This document shows, in pieces, positions 8,950-17,915 of a DNA stretch of 64,000 nucleotides. The DNA comes from Marasmitruncus massiliensis (lineage in GTDB: Bacteria; Bacillota; Clostridia; Oscillospirales; Ruminococcaceae). The position numbers and the translations under genes are program-made. Where the stretch lies: the NCBI RefSeq assembly GCF_900186535.1, contig NZ_FYDE01000004.1, forward strand, positions 1 to 64,000, read 5' to 3'. Below the pieces are notes generated by a model. That model had not been told where the DNA came from. It did no database searches and was given only the letters and a program-made list of their open reading frames with translations. How positions within the stretch are numbered: position 1 is the stretch's first letter; every line of letters begins with the position of its first letter.

Positions 8950-9927
8950 ATGCTTACAAAACATTTAGCGGCTTTCCTGGCAGCATTTTGCATGTTGATA
9001 TTCGTATCTTGCGACAAAGACAACATGCCATCAAGCGAATCTCTTCCAAATACGGAATCTTCGATTGCGGCTTCTTCTGAGGACGGCGATATCCCATCCG
9101 GAATCGCAATACCGGGAATCAGTGCGGAGAATTATCCCCGTGTGGATGGCTCCACCGCCAACATGCCGTTGATGGCAAAGCTGTACAGCGAGGTGTGCGG
9201 CGTACCTTTGGATCAGGCCGAAACCTTGGTGCAGGTCAGCGGCGGGACCGGCGCTGTCTGGCGCAATATGATGTATGAGGGGGCCGATTTGCTGCTTGTG
9301 TATGAAGCGCCGGAAAATATCAAAGTTGAGATGGAGGGAATGGGACTCTGGGATGAGTTTGAGGTTTCCTCTCTTGGACGGGACGGCTTGGTCTTTCTTG
9401 TCAACGCCCAAAACCCGGTGAATAACCTTACTCGTGAACAATTAATTGGAATCTATACCGGAGGCATTACCGATTGGTCTGAAGCAGGGGGAGACAGTGT
9501 CCCCATTGCGGCCTTTCAGCGCAATCTGGAGAGCGGCAGCCAGACCTTATTTTTGCGGCTTCTAATGAAGGACGTGGAGCCAATTGATCCGCCAAGCGAA
9601 CTACGGCCAGCCGGTATGGGCGCACTGATTGACGCCGTTGCGGAGTATGACGGCTCCGGGGGTGCAATTGGGTTTTCCGTCTTTTACTATGCCAACCTTA
9701 TGTATGAGAATCCTAACCTCAAACTGTTGTCGGTGGATAACGTGGAACCGTCGGCGGAAAGTATCGAAAATGGCAGTTACCCTCTTGTCAACGATTTCTA
9801 TGTGGTGATCCGCAAGAACGAACCGGCAAACAGTCCCGCCAGACTTCTGCGTGATTGGCTGCTGACTGATGAAGGAAGGCAGCTTCTGATTGACGAAAAC
9901 TATGTGCCGATCAGGCAAGTAGATTGA
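8950..9927 (+). CDS. PstS-like substrate-binding lipoprotein
   Basis: A 325-residue lipoprotein with lipobox IFVSC and an AGGAGG site. The mature part resembles phosphate-binding PstS-type proteins: YPRVDGSTANMPLM (the phosphate-loop region), LVQVSGGTGAVWRNM, then the PBP hallmarks LIGIYTGGITDWSEAGG and FQRNLESGSQTLF. Such proteins hand an anion to an ABC transporter, but no permease or ATPase genes are nearby, so a sensing or scavenging role is possible. It follows the WG-repeat lipoprotein closely. Confidence 0.8.
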   Translation: MLTKHLAAFLAAFCMLIFVSCDKDNMPSSESLPNTESSIAASSEDGDIPSGIAIPGISAENYPRVDGSTANMPLMAKLYSEVCGVPLDQAETLVQVSGGTGAVWRNMMYEGADLLLVYEAPENIKVEMEGMGLWDEFEVSSLGRDGLVFLVNAQNPVNNLTREQLIGIYTGGITDWSEAGGDSVPIAAFQRNLESGSQTLFLRLLMKDVEPIDPPSELRPAGMGALIDAVAEYDGSGGAIGFSVFYYANLMYENPNLKLLSVDNVEPSAESIENGSYPLVNDFYVVIRKNEPANSPARLLRDWLLTDEGRQLLIDENYVPIRQVD

Positions 9928-10147
9928 TAAATATAAAAAAGCGCGCTAATATCATATAAGCCTAAAAATTATTATTTACGAATGCCGTAAAATGATATGA
10001 TAAACCAGATACACTGTTTTTGATTTTTGTCTATTTGCAGCTATTGCCATTGGTATGGAACAGAGTTCATCGGGAAGTAAAATTCACCGATCGGCCATAG
10101 ATTTACAATGCAATCTGCTTCCAACCATAAACAACGAGGTGAAATCC

Positions 10148-11281
10148 ATGAAAAAAGCTTTAAGCATTTTTGCCATGATTGTGCTTCTAATTTCATTAGC
10201 CTCCTGCGGCGGCAGTACACCGTCAAGTTCCAGCCAAACTTCAGTATCTTCAACTGACCCCCTGTTTGACCAAGTGGAGGCAAAAGCACAATTTGAGCAG
10301 GCGGTCGAAGCCTGCGCAGATGTAATAGACGGCTTTGTAATAGACATGAAGAAATCTGCATATCCAATGCCAACGCCGGAAGAATATGCTCAAATGAGCC
10401 AAGCGATTGGTACATTGGGTTTTCCGGTGGACTTCTATGATTTGGATATGCCCAACTATGAAAAGGTAGAGGCGTTTTGGAATGAGGTGCAAGCGGGAAA
10501 AGATACACAAATCATTATTTACGGTCTTTACAACTGGGGCATTACTGCGGATATTCTAATTCACCGTGATGGTAAAGACTTTAGAACTATGGCTGCCTAC
10601 GATTTTCTACAGGGCACAGCGGACATAAAATCCAAAATTGAATTTGAAGAGCCGGTTTACAGACTGGATCGTATTTATATGACAGAAAAAGGGTATTTAC
10701 TCTATCATATCCCAGAACAGGACGGATTCAGCGAGATGTATAGAGGCTACCGTATTTCGCCTTTAGGTGAAGAAATACGTGTACTTGGCAGCAGATATAT
10801 AGAGGGCATTGGTTATATCGCAAATGGTATGCTTAAATATACTTGGAATAAAGATGATTTTTCGCAGCTGAATATGAACTGGGTTTTTGAATCACTGTAT
10901 TATAAGTTTAACGGAGAGTTCCCCGAAGCACTATATAAAGAGCTCGACGAAAATGGCCATGTACTCATTCCAGCTGACGTGATGGAAGGGATTATGTTGA
11001 ACAGTCTCCCTTTAACCAAGGAACAGCTGCGATCTTTCATTCCCTTCAACGAAGTGAATCATACCTATGCTTATGAAGCCTTTGCAGGAGGAGGCTACTC
11101 TCCGATTCCAGAGGTCGTGAATATTATAAAAAACGCGGATGGCTCACTCAGTCTGACCATTGACGCTGTGGCGGTGGAATTTGGCGAAGATAAGAGTATG
11201 AGTAGTGTTCTCACCGTCATGGATAATACCGACGGCAGTATCAGATATCTTTCCAATACCGTTATCACTCCATTAGCGTAA
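10148..11281 (+). CDS. Lipoprotein of unknown function
   Basis: A 377-residue lipoprotein: MKKALSIFAMIVLLISLASC, with the lipid-modified Cys at about residue 20, then a Ser-rich linker. The ATG at 10148 is chosen over an upstream in-frame start at 10055, because GAGGTG precedes it and it begins a standard signal peptide. The mature domain has no motif I can name. It is the third lipoprotein gene in a row after 7328 and 8950, but the 220-bp gap suggests its own promoter. Confidence 0.75.
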   Translation: MKKALSIFAMIVLLISLASCGGSTPSSSSQTSVSSTDPLFDQVEAKAQFEQAVEACADVIDGFVIDMKKSAYPMPTPEEYAQMSQAIGTLGFPVDFYDLDMPNYEKVEAFWNEVQAGKDTQIIIYGLYNWGITADILIHRDGKDFRTMAAYDFLQGTADIKSKIEFEEPVYRLDRIYMTEKGYLLYHIPEQDGFSEMYRGYRISPLGEEIRVLGSRYIEGIGYIANGMLKYTWNKDDFSQLNMNWVFESLYYKFNGEFPEALYKELDENGHVLIPADVMEGIMLNSLPLTKEQLRSFIPFNEVNHTYAYEAFAGGGYSPIPEVVNIIKNADGSLSLTIDAVAVEFGEDKSMSSVLTVMDNTDGSIRYLSNTVITPLA

Positions 11282-11498
11282 TGCTTTCGCTTATACTCGT
11301 AGAAGTAACCGAGGTGAAAATGAGCAGCGGCAGTTTGGTATGCTATTAAGTTCTGAATATTTTGTCCAGAATAGAGGCTAAATATGGTTTGAAGGGAAAG
11401 CTGTAAACGGAATTAGAGTGGAATGATTTTAGATCTCACTTTGATGAGAAGATTATGAGCATACTTGGCAAGAAATCTGAATTTCCCATTGGTACTAT

Positions 11499-11547
11499 AT
11501 AAGCACAGGCATTCATCTGTAGCTGGTGATGTTTGTGCTTATTTTTT
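11499..11547 (+). terminator. Probable intrinsic terminator
   Basis: A perfect 9-bp stem, ATAAGCACA (11499-11507) and TGTGCTTAT (11534-11542), with a long loop and a following T-run. It could end transcription of the lipoprotein gene or belong to the leader of the IS110 fragment that follows. The remaining 11282-11734 gap holds nothing else I can support. Confidence 0.5.
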
Positions 11548-11734
11548 ATAATAAGGGGAACCATGGTCTGGCGTACTTCGCATTGGATTTCGCATCCGTA
11601 ACATAATCCGCTAGCCATCCCTTTATTATGAGCATTCGATTTAGCAGGTTGAAACCATACGGCTTTCGTGTAACAAACCAATCTGAATGGTAATAAGCAA
11701 GGATGGATACCATGTAATTCAAAGGAGGAATTCT

Positions 11735-12349
11735 ATGGTTCGTGTCGGAGTTGATGTTTCCAAAGGAAAGAGCACAGTTTGTTTTATGTGCCCTTATGGT
11801 GAAGTGCTAATTTCTCCATATAATGTTCAGCATTGTGAGAAGGATTTACTACAGCTGGTAGAACAAATACATAGACTGGATGATGAAGTCCGAGTTGTTA
11901 TGGAATCAACCGGAGCATACCATTATCCTATGCTGACATCCCTTAAGCAGTATGGTATTTTCGTTAGTGTTGTAAATGCTTATCTTATGAAGAAGTATTC
12001 CATGATCGTGATTCGTAAAGGCAAGACAGATCCTCTTGATTCAATTAAAATTGCAAGCTATGGTATCGACTATTGGTATAGGCTTGTTGATTTTGAGCCG
12101 ATAGAGGAGACCTACCAAGAACTGAGAAATTTGAATCGGCAATATTTAAACTACCTGTCAATGCGTGTAAGGGCAAAGCAGACGATGACAAATCTCATGG
12201 ATCAAACAATCTCTGGTATTAAAACAGTGCTTTGGAATTGCTCAGATGCACCTGATAAGGATAAACTCTGCGATTTTGTGCGTGAATACTGGCATTACCA
12301 TCTATTGATACAGATGTCTAGCTTTGCTATACTTAGTTTTAGTTCTTAA
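11735..12349 (+). pseudogene. IS110-family transposase, N-terminal half only
   Basis: The ATG at 11735 follows AAAGGAGG. The product begins MVRVGVDVSKGKSTVCFM and keeps the RuvC-like DEDD domain (VVMESTGAYHYPML, GKTDPLDSIKIASYG) but ends after about 200 residues in an unrelated tail. Full IS110 transposases are about 400 residues and carry a second domain with a catalytic serine, which is absent. The missing half does not resume beyond the IS481-type element downstream, so this end was deleted, not merely interrupted. It belongs to a different IS110 subgroup from the intact copy at 57866-59104. Confidence 0.85.
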
Positions 12350-12387
12350 TGATACTACATATTTTCGAAAATTTCTCTTGACTTTTA

Positions 12388-13353
12388 TTAGGTGTACAGT
12401 CCCAGATTGAGATGGGACGGGTCAAAGTGGAAGAGATCAGGGTTTTCAGCCCATGATTTTACAATAAACTCATAGGGAGTCAGACCGCGAATAGTTTTTA
12501 GGCGTTTAGCAAAATTATAGGCGGCAATAAAAATGTCCAGATGCTTTTGAAGCTCGTCACCAGTCTCATAGTAATAGCGGTTGACCGTTGCATCCTTTAT
12601 GGTACGACTCATGCGCTCAACCTGACCATTTGTCCACGGATGATTGGGCTTGGTAAGCCGGTGTTCAATGCCGTTTGCCCAGCAAATTCGGTCGAAAGGA
12701 TGCCCACGAAGCATGGCAGTTGCACCGTTACGGTTCTTTGGAAGATCAGCGAATTGAATGCCATTGTCTGTCAGAATAGTGTGGATGCGATAAGGCACAG
12801 CTTCGATTAAGGCTTCCAAGAAACCCTTTGCCGACTTCATTGTAGCTCTATCATATAGTTTCGCCATTGCAAACTTTGAAGTGCGGTCTATTGCCACGAA
12901 AAGGTGGAGTTTCCCCTGTTCCGTCCGGAGTTCTGTGATATCGATGTGGAAAAAGCCGATGGGGTATTCCTTGAACTTTTTCTTGGGTTCGATTTCCTTT
13001 TTCAGATCAGGCAGACGACTGATGTCATGCCGCTTGAGGCAACGATGCAATGAAGATCGGGTCAAATGAGGTATGGGTTCTTCAAGCGCATACAGGCAGT
13101 CGTCCAGTGGCAGCAAGGTATGCTTGCGAAAGGCAACGATGAGTGCCTCTTCCTCTTTGGTCAAAATAGTGGAAGAAGGTACTTTGGGTCCCATCCGCAG
13201 GTCGCTTGCACTGTCGCGTTTTCGCCATTTGGCAACCGTCTTCGGATTGATGCCATATCGAGTTGCCAACGTCCTTAAACTCTCTTGACTATTTTGTATT
13301 GCTCGGCGGGTTGTCTCTGTCGTTCGGGCGCTCCCGTGTAATATTTGTCCCAC
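12388..13353 (-). CDS. IS481-family transposase
   Basis: A 321-residue DDE transposase. An N-terminal HTH (RTLATRYGINPKTVAKWRKR) recognises the ends. The integrase-core region shows FFHIDITELRTEQGKLHLFV and ILTDNGIQFADL (the first and second acidic residues), then HPWTNGQVERMSRTIKDATV with the glutamate. It ends YEFIVKSWAENPDLF. The TAA stop (12388-12390) falls at the element edge, so the flank seems to supply it. All catalytic parts are present and it looks functional. Confidence 0.92.
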   Translation of the reverse strand: MGQILHGSARTTETTRRAIQNSQESLRTLATRYGINPKTVAKWRKRDSASDLRMGPKVPSSTILTKEEEALIVAFRKHTLLPLDDCLYALEEPIPHLTRSSLHRCLKRHDISRLPDLKKEIEPKKKFKEYPIGFFHIDITELRTEQGKLHLFVAIDRTSKFAMAKLYDRATMKSAKGFLEALIEAVPYRIHTILTDNGIQFADLPKNRNGATAMLRGHPFDRICWANGIEHRLTKPNHPWTNGQVERMSRTIKDATVNRYYYETGDELQKHLDIFIAAYNFAKRLKTIRGLTPYEFIVKSWAENPDLFHFDPSHLNLGLYT

Positions 13354-13413
13354 AGTATTTCCGTCTCCTCTCTGTTTGGCTTTGTACCATTATACCATGG
13401 GACCGTACACCTA
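12389..13413 (-). mobile_element. IS481-type insertion sequence
   Basis: An element of about 1.02 kb bounded by 16-bp terminal inverted repeats with one mismatch (12389-12404, TAGGTGTACAGTCCCA; 13398-13413 on the other strand, TAGGTGTACGGTCCCA). It holds one intact transposase gene on the minus strand. The outer base pairs of the repeats are ambiguous because the flanks also resemble them, so the target duplication could not be fixed. It sits next to the broken IS110 gene. Confidence 0.85.
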
Positions 13414-13514
13414 GTATATCATAGAATTTTCTTTGAGACAAACAAAACTCAAAAAAGCAAAAAGCGCCCAATCAGGACGCTGTTGCAGAAAGGGGTAATT
13501 AAAGGGGTAATTAA

Positions 13515-14321
13515 ATGAACTATTTCAGCATGGGCAACAAACTGTTCGGCTTTGGCCTGTCTCCGGCTGAAGCAATGGTTTTCTGTGCGGTGAGCGGCAT
13601 CCGGAATCCACTTTCTTTTGCCGTATCCTGCGCGAATGCGATCAGTAACAGGACAGGCTTGTCGCCGCGCACCGTTTACCGAGCACTGGAAGGCCTCCAG
13701 GACAAGGAATTACTGATTAAAAAGGAAAGATACTGCTATGACGGACTAAGGGCTGCCAACGGCTATTATGTGGCGCGTATTGGCGGCGGACGATTTAAGG
13801 TTGAGCACAATATCTGGAAGTATAAGCTGGATGCTGCGAGCTTCCTGGTCTATCTGTACATATCGAAATGCATTAAAAACCGGAACAGGAAAGGTTTCCC
13901 CAGCCTGCGCAAGATGGAGAAAGTGCTCGGCCTGTCCAGAACTATCATCATCACAAAGATCAGAAAGCTGCACCGGTTGGGTGTGTTGCAAAAGTTCCAC
14001 CAGCATCATAAGCAAGGCTATCACTGTAACGGGCATATGGTGCCGCTGCTGAATTATAAACCACATATTGCAAAACAAAAAGGACGCACTGCAATGCGTT
14101 CTTTCTCTACGCGTCATCCAGCTTTTGTCCTCACTACAAGGCTTTATGCAAGGATACCGTCTATTTGCAGTGTAACGCATTGGGACGGGGATTTCAAGGG
14201 GACAAGGCAAAAAAAGCTAGGATGTTTTGTAAATTTTTTGAGGTGGTTCAATTTTAGCAGAACAGGTATTATACCCATCTCAGTTACAGCAAAAGAAAGA
14301 ATAGCTTTAGATTCTACATAG
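13515..14321 (+). CDS. Double helix-turn-helix protein, copy 1
   Basis: A 268-residue protein starting MNYFSMGNKLFGFGLSPAEA, after GGGGTAATTAA repeated in tandem. Two DNA-binding segments are visible: ISNRTGLSPRTVYRALEGLQ (about residues 45-65) and MEKVLGLSRTIIITKIRKLH (about 138-158). A close paralogue starts at 63441 near the right part of the ICE, and a third, broken copy lies at 17290-17450. Genes like this may be replication- or transcription-control proteins of ICEs. The last 80 residues after AKQKGRTAMR are probably read-through into unrelated sequence, so this copy is likely an element relic. Confidence 0.6.
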   Translation: MNYFSMGNKLFGFGLSPAEAMVFCAVSGIRNPLSFAVSCANAISNRTGLSPRTVYRALEGLQDKELLIKKERYCYDGLRAANGYYVARIGGGRFKVEHNIWKYKLDAASFLVYLYISKCIKNRNRKGFPSLRKMEKVLGLSRTIIITKIRKLHRLGVLQKFHQHHKQGYHCNGHMVPLLNYKPHIAKQKGRTAMRSFSTRHPAFVLTTRLYARIPSICSVTHWDGDFKGTRQKKLGCFVNFLRWFNFSRTGIIPISVTAKERIALDST

Positions 14322-14347
14322 CTTAGTAAAATAGATAGAACAGCGCA
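14277..14347 (+). repeat. 71-bp direct repeat, left copy
   Basis: Matches 17458-17528 at 66 of 71 positions in the same orientation, without gaps. The two copies flank the calcium-ATPase gene. Each lies just behind the 3' end of a double-HTH gene (complete at left, relic at right), so both appear to be the same element-end sequence. Confidence 0.85.
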
Positions 14348-14590
14348 TATAGTAAAAAATTTGCATCGCTGTCTAAATACTGTGAGTCAAATGGCAACTG
14401 CCCTTTTTCTTTTTGCAGAAAACAAGCCCTGTTAAGATCCAGCTCAAAACCACCTCTGATATTGGATGCTCCTGTATTATAAGAATAGTGATGTACATTT
14501 AGTTGCCTTGTTATCACTATTGCATCAAGACATAATGCTGGTCCTACTGGAATAGGATAGGAAAGTGGACATGCAAAAAGGAGGATCGAT

Positions 14591-17260
14591 ATGGAGACAT
14601 TAATCATTCCAAAGCCAATCGGAAATGGTCTTACTTTAGCAGAAGTGGAGCATTCCCGGAAAAAATTTGGTGGGAACATTTTTACACAGAAAAAGCGGAA
14701 CGGATTTTTGAGGCAGTATCTCGAAAGTTTTGGAGACCCGATTATTAAAATACTTTTAACTACGCTTGCAGTTAATATTATATTTATGTTTCGCAATCAC
14801 GAGTGGTTTGAAACTGTGGGAATAGCTATTGCGGTACTTCTTGCGACTCTGGTTTCTACCTTGTCCGAATATGGAAGTGAATCTGCATTCCAAAAGCTGC
14901 AGGAGGACTCTGAAAAAATTCAATGCCGTATTCGACGCAGTGCAGGGATTTTTTCAATCCCTGTCGGAGAAGTTGTAGTCGGGGACCTTGTTTTGCTTCA
15001 GGCAGGTGAACGGATTCCGGCGGATGGGATTTTAATTTCCGGGCAGTTAAAAGTTGACCAATCAGCACTCAATGGAGAAAGCAGGGAAACACTTAAAAGG
15101 CCTGTGGGGGAAACTGTGTCCGAATGGAACCTGTTTGCTGAAAATCAACTTTTCCGGGGCAGTATTGTCGCTTCCGGCGAGGGCATTATGCAGGTGTGCA
15201 ATGTTGGCGATCGGACAATTTATGGAGGATTGGCACGGCAATTGCAGGAAGGCGAGAGGGAAAGTCCGCTTAAAGAAAGGCTGGCGGGGCTTGCGAGGTC
15301 CATCAGCCGCCTCGGATATGCCGCTGCCGCACTGGTGGCGTTAGCCGATCTGTATAATAACATATTGCTGGACAACCAGTATCGACTGCCGCTTGTTCTT
15401 GCGGAACTGACCAATTTTCCAATGATGATGCAGAATCTGCTCCATGCTGCGCTTCTGGCGATCACCGTTGTTGTCGTGGCTGTGCCGGAAGGGTTGCCGA
15501 TGATGATCACTGTGGTTTTGTCCTCCAATATGTTCCGGATGCTCAAAGATCATGTGATGGTTCGAAAACTTGTGGGGATTGAAACGTCAGGCAGTCTGAA
15601 TATTCTGTTTACTGATAAAACCGGGACCCTCACCAGAGGCAATTTGAGCGTAAGCCAATTTCTATCCGGAGACGGGCGTGAATTTCCCAACGCGCTGAGC
15701 CTCAAACAAGCCCGACCTCTGTGGAAGATGGTGGAACTGTCCTGTCTATATAACACGTCCAGCGTTGTGTCGCAGGGAAAGGCGCTTGGAGGGAATGCCA
15801 CTGATCGCGCTTTGCTGAATTTCTCATTGCCGCTGGATGCCGGTGTACATCAATATGAAACAGTACAAGCCATCCCATTTGACAGTGTAAAAAAATATTC
15901 GGCAGTCGAAATTCAGGGAGAGCAGCATTTTGTCCTGATCAAAGGTTCACCTGAAAAGCTGCTGCCTGCCTGCACTAAATATCTGGATTGGGATGGAACG
16001 TCACGAAACATGGCTAAAAAAGGAATCCTCGAACAAAAATTAATCGAAATGACTCAAAAATCCATGCGGGTATTGGTTCTTGCGGTTGCCAACCAGGAGA
16101 TTCATACGTTGGATGAATGCCATGAGCTGACCCTGATCGGGCTGGTTGGAATCCGGGATGAACTGCGGCGTGAGGTCGCAAAAGCAGTTCAGACGGTCCA
16201 CGCTGCCGGGGTCCAGGTTGTAATGATTACAGGCGACAACCGTGAAACCGCCGTTGCTATCGCGCAGGAAGCAGGGATTCTCAGCGGGGCGCAGGAGGAA
16301 AAAGTGCTGACCAGCCAGGAACTGTCTGCCCTCGACGATGACCGCTTGCAAGAAATCCTGCCGGATATCCGTGTCATCGCCCGTGCACTGCCTGAAGATA
16401 AGAGCCGGCTGGTAAAAGCAGCGCAGGAACTTGGTATGGTGGTTGGAATGACGGGCGACGGAATCAACGACGCGCCAGCCTTAAAAAAAGCAGATGTGGG
16501 ATTTGCTATGGGCAGCGGTACCGAGGTCGCGAAAGAGGCCGGTGATATTGTGATTATGGATGACAATTTTGCGTCCATCGTCAAAGCGATTCTTTATGGA
16601 CGTACTATTTTCAAAAGTATTCGCAAATTTATTGTTTTTCAGCTGACCATGAATTTATGTGCGGTAGGGGTTTCCGTGATTGGCCCGTTTATCGGATTTG
16701 ATAACCCCATAACGGTGATCCAGATGCTCTGGGTAAATATCGTTATGGATACACTAGGGGGCCTTGCTTTTGCCGGGGAAGCTCCATTGGAGGAATATAT
16801 GTACGAGTCACCCAAAGCACGCACCGAGCCTATTCTGACACGTTCGATGGAACTTCAAATTTTACATATGGGGATTTTTACGGTAACGCTTTGTTTGCTG
16901 TTTCTAAAGCTTGACATGGTGAAGAAGTGGTTTTATTTTCAGGATGATCCCATGCACTTTTTAACCGCTTTTTTTGCGCTGTTTATTTTTGCCGGAATTT
17001 TTAACAGTTTTAACGCCCGAACCCCGCGTATCAATATCTTTTCAAATATGATCAATAACTCTGCGTTTTTATTCATTATGTCGGTAGTAGCCTTGGTCCA
17101 GATGATTATGATTTATTACGGAGGAAGTTTATTCCGGACGACAGGCTTAAGTATACAGGAACTATGCTATACCATTTTGTTTGCAAGTCTCGTTATACCG
17201 GCGGATCTATTGAGAAAGATCATTGCAAAACGATGTAATCATATAAGACGGAGCCAATGA
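14591..17260 (+). CDS. P-type calcium-transporting ATPase (P2A type)
   Basis: An 889-residue cation pump of normal P2-ATPase length. The actuator segment contains SALNGESRETLKRP. The M4 motif VPEGLP is near residue 299. The phosphorylated Asp342 lies in DKTGTLT, and the nucleotide and hinge motifs ITGDNRETAV and TGDGINDAPALKKADVG follow. M6 reads WVNIVMD, matching the calcium-site pattern of SERCA-like pumps. About ten membrane segments are present. The start follows AAAGGAGGATCGAT. It exports Ca2+ (or a similar cation) from the cytoplasm. It is single-gene cargo between direct repeats made of element-end sequence, which suggests it moved in horizontally. Confidence 0.92.
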   Translation: METLIIPKPIGNGLTLAEVEHSRKKFGGNIFTQKKRNGFLRQYLESFGDPIIKILLTTLAVNIIFMFRNHEWFETVGIAIAVLLATLVSTLSEYGSESAFQKLQEDSEKIQCRIRRSAGIFSIPVGEVVVGDLVLLQAGERIPADGILISGQLKVDQSALNGESRETLKRPVGETVSEWNLFAENQLFRGSIVASGEGIMQVCNVGDRTIYGGLARQLQEGERESPLKERLAGLARSISRLGYAAAALVALADLYNNILLDNQYRLPLVLAELTNFPMMMQNLLHAALLAITVVVVAVPEGLPMMITVVLSSNMFRMLKDHVMVRKLVGIETSGSLNILFTDKTGTLTRGNLSVSQFLSGDGREFPNALSLKQARPLWKMVELSCLYNTSSVVSQGKALGGNATDRALLNFSLPLDAGVHQYETVQAIPFDSVKKYSAVEIQGEQHFVLIKGSPEKLLPACTKYLDWDGTSRNMAKKGILEQKLIEMTQKSMRVLVLAVANQEIHTLDECHELTLIGLVGIRDELRREVAKAVQTVHAAGVQVVMITGDNRETAVAIAQEAGILSGAQEEKVLTSQELSALDDDRLQEILPDIRVIARALPEDKSRLVKAAQELGMVVGMTGDGINDAPALKKADVGFAMGSGTEVAKEAGDIVIMDDNFASIVKAILYGRTIFKSIRKFIVFQLTMNLCAVGVSVIGPFIGFDNPITVIQMLWVNIVMDTLGGLAFAGEAPLEEYMYESPKARTEPILTRSMELQILHMGIFTVTLCLLFLKLDMVKKWFYFQDDPMHFLTAFFALFIFAGIFNSFNARTPRINIFSNMINNSAFLFIMSVVALVQMIMIYYGGSLFRTTGLSIQELCYTILFASLVIPADLLRKIIAKRCNHIRRSQ

Positions 17261-17289
17261 TATTGAGTACTCATCCGGTATGAAAAATA

Positions 17290-17450
17290 GAAAGTTATCG
17301 CAAAGATCCAGAAGCTGAACCGGATCGGCGTGCTGCGGAAGTTTCAACAGCGTCATAAGTAAGGCTATCGCTGCAACAGACATTGCGCGCTACTGCTGAA
17401 CTACAAACCACAGATTGCAAAGCAAAAAGGACGTACGGCAATGCGTCCTT
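17290..17450 (+). pseudogene. 3' relic of a double-HTH gene (copy 2)
   Basis: About 160 bp align with the 3' part of the double-HTH genes at 13515 and 63441. The frame, after small lesions, gives pieces like KLNRIGVLRKFQQRHK and LLNYKPQIAKQKGRTAMRPF. There is a stop (TAA) in the middle and no 5' half. It closes the calcium-ATPase island on the right. Confidence 0.75.
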
Positions 17451-17457
17451 TCTTCAT

Positions 17458-17528
17458 ATCTCAGTTACAGCAAAAGATAGAATAGCTTTAGATTCTACAT
17501 AGCTTAGTGGAATAGGTAGAACAGTGCA
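17458..17528 (+). repeat. 71-bp direct repeat, right copy
   Basis: Second copy of the 14277-14347 repeat, with five substitutions. It lies immediately after the HTH relic, in the same relative position as the left copy. Confidence 0.85.
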
Positions 17529-17634
17529 GATGATTTCGGATCCGTTCTGATACAGAAGACAAAAGGGCAACTGCAAATGTTCCCATCCAATAAAGATGTT
17601 TTCAGTTTTTGAGATATGCTGTAGGATTTTAAAG

Positions 17635-17834
17635 TCCGGTGGCTTTTCTCTTGCCTCAAAGATGAAATAGACATCAATTTGATGGGTATAGTGATTCTTC
17701 TTGTGCGGTTCGGAGCGCTTATGCAACACAATCTTCTCGACAAATTTCTGAATAATTTCACGCTGAAATGTGCATGTCAAGAGGTAAATCATGACAAAAT
17801 TCGACCGATATGTTATAATAAAACACAAGTTCAA
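17635..17834 (-). pseudogene. C-terminal relic of a large serine recombinase
   Basis: On the minus strand the segment REIIQKFVEKIVLHKRSE followed by QIDVYFIFEA resembles the extreme C-terminus (DUF4368-like) of large serine recombinases used by Clostridia transposons. The catalytic and zinc domains are absent. It is probably what is left of an older element next to the ATPase island. The match is short and made from memory. Confidence 0.4.
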
Positions 17835-17915
17835 AATTAACCAAAAAGTAGAGACTATTCACGATCATTTCTGAAAGCATTTGTCTATTGCCACTAAAAA
17901 GGAGTTCTTTAATAG

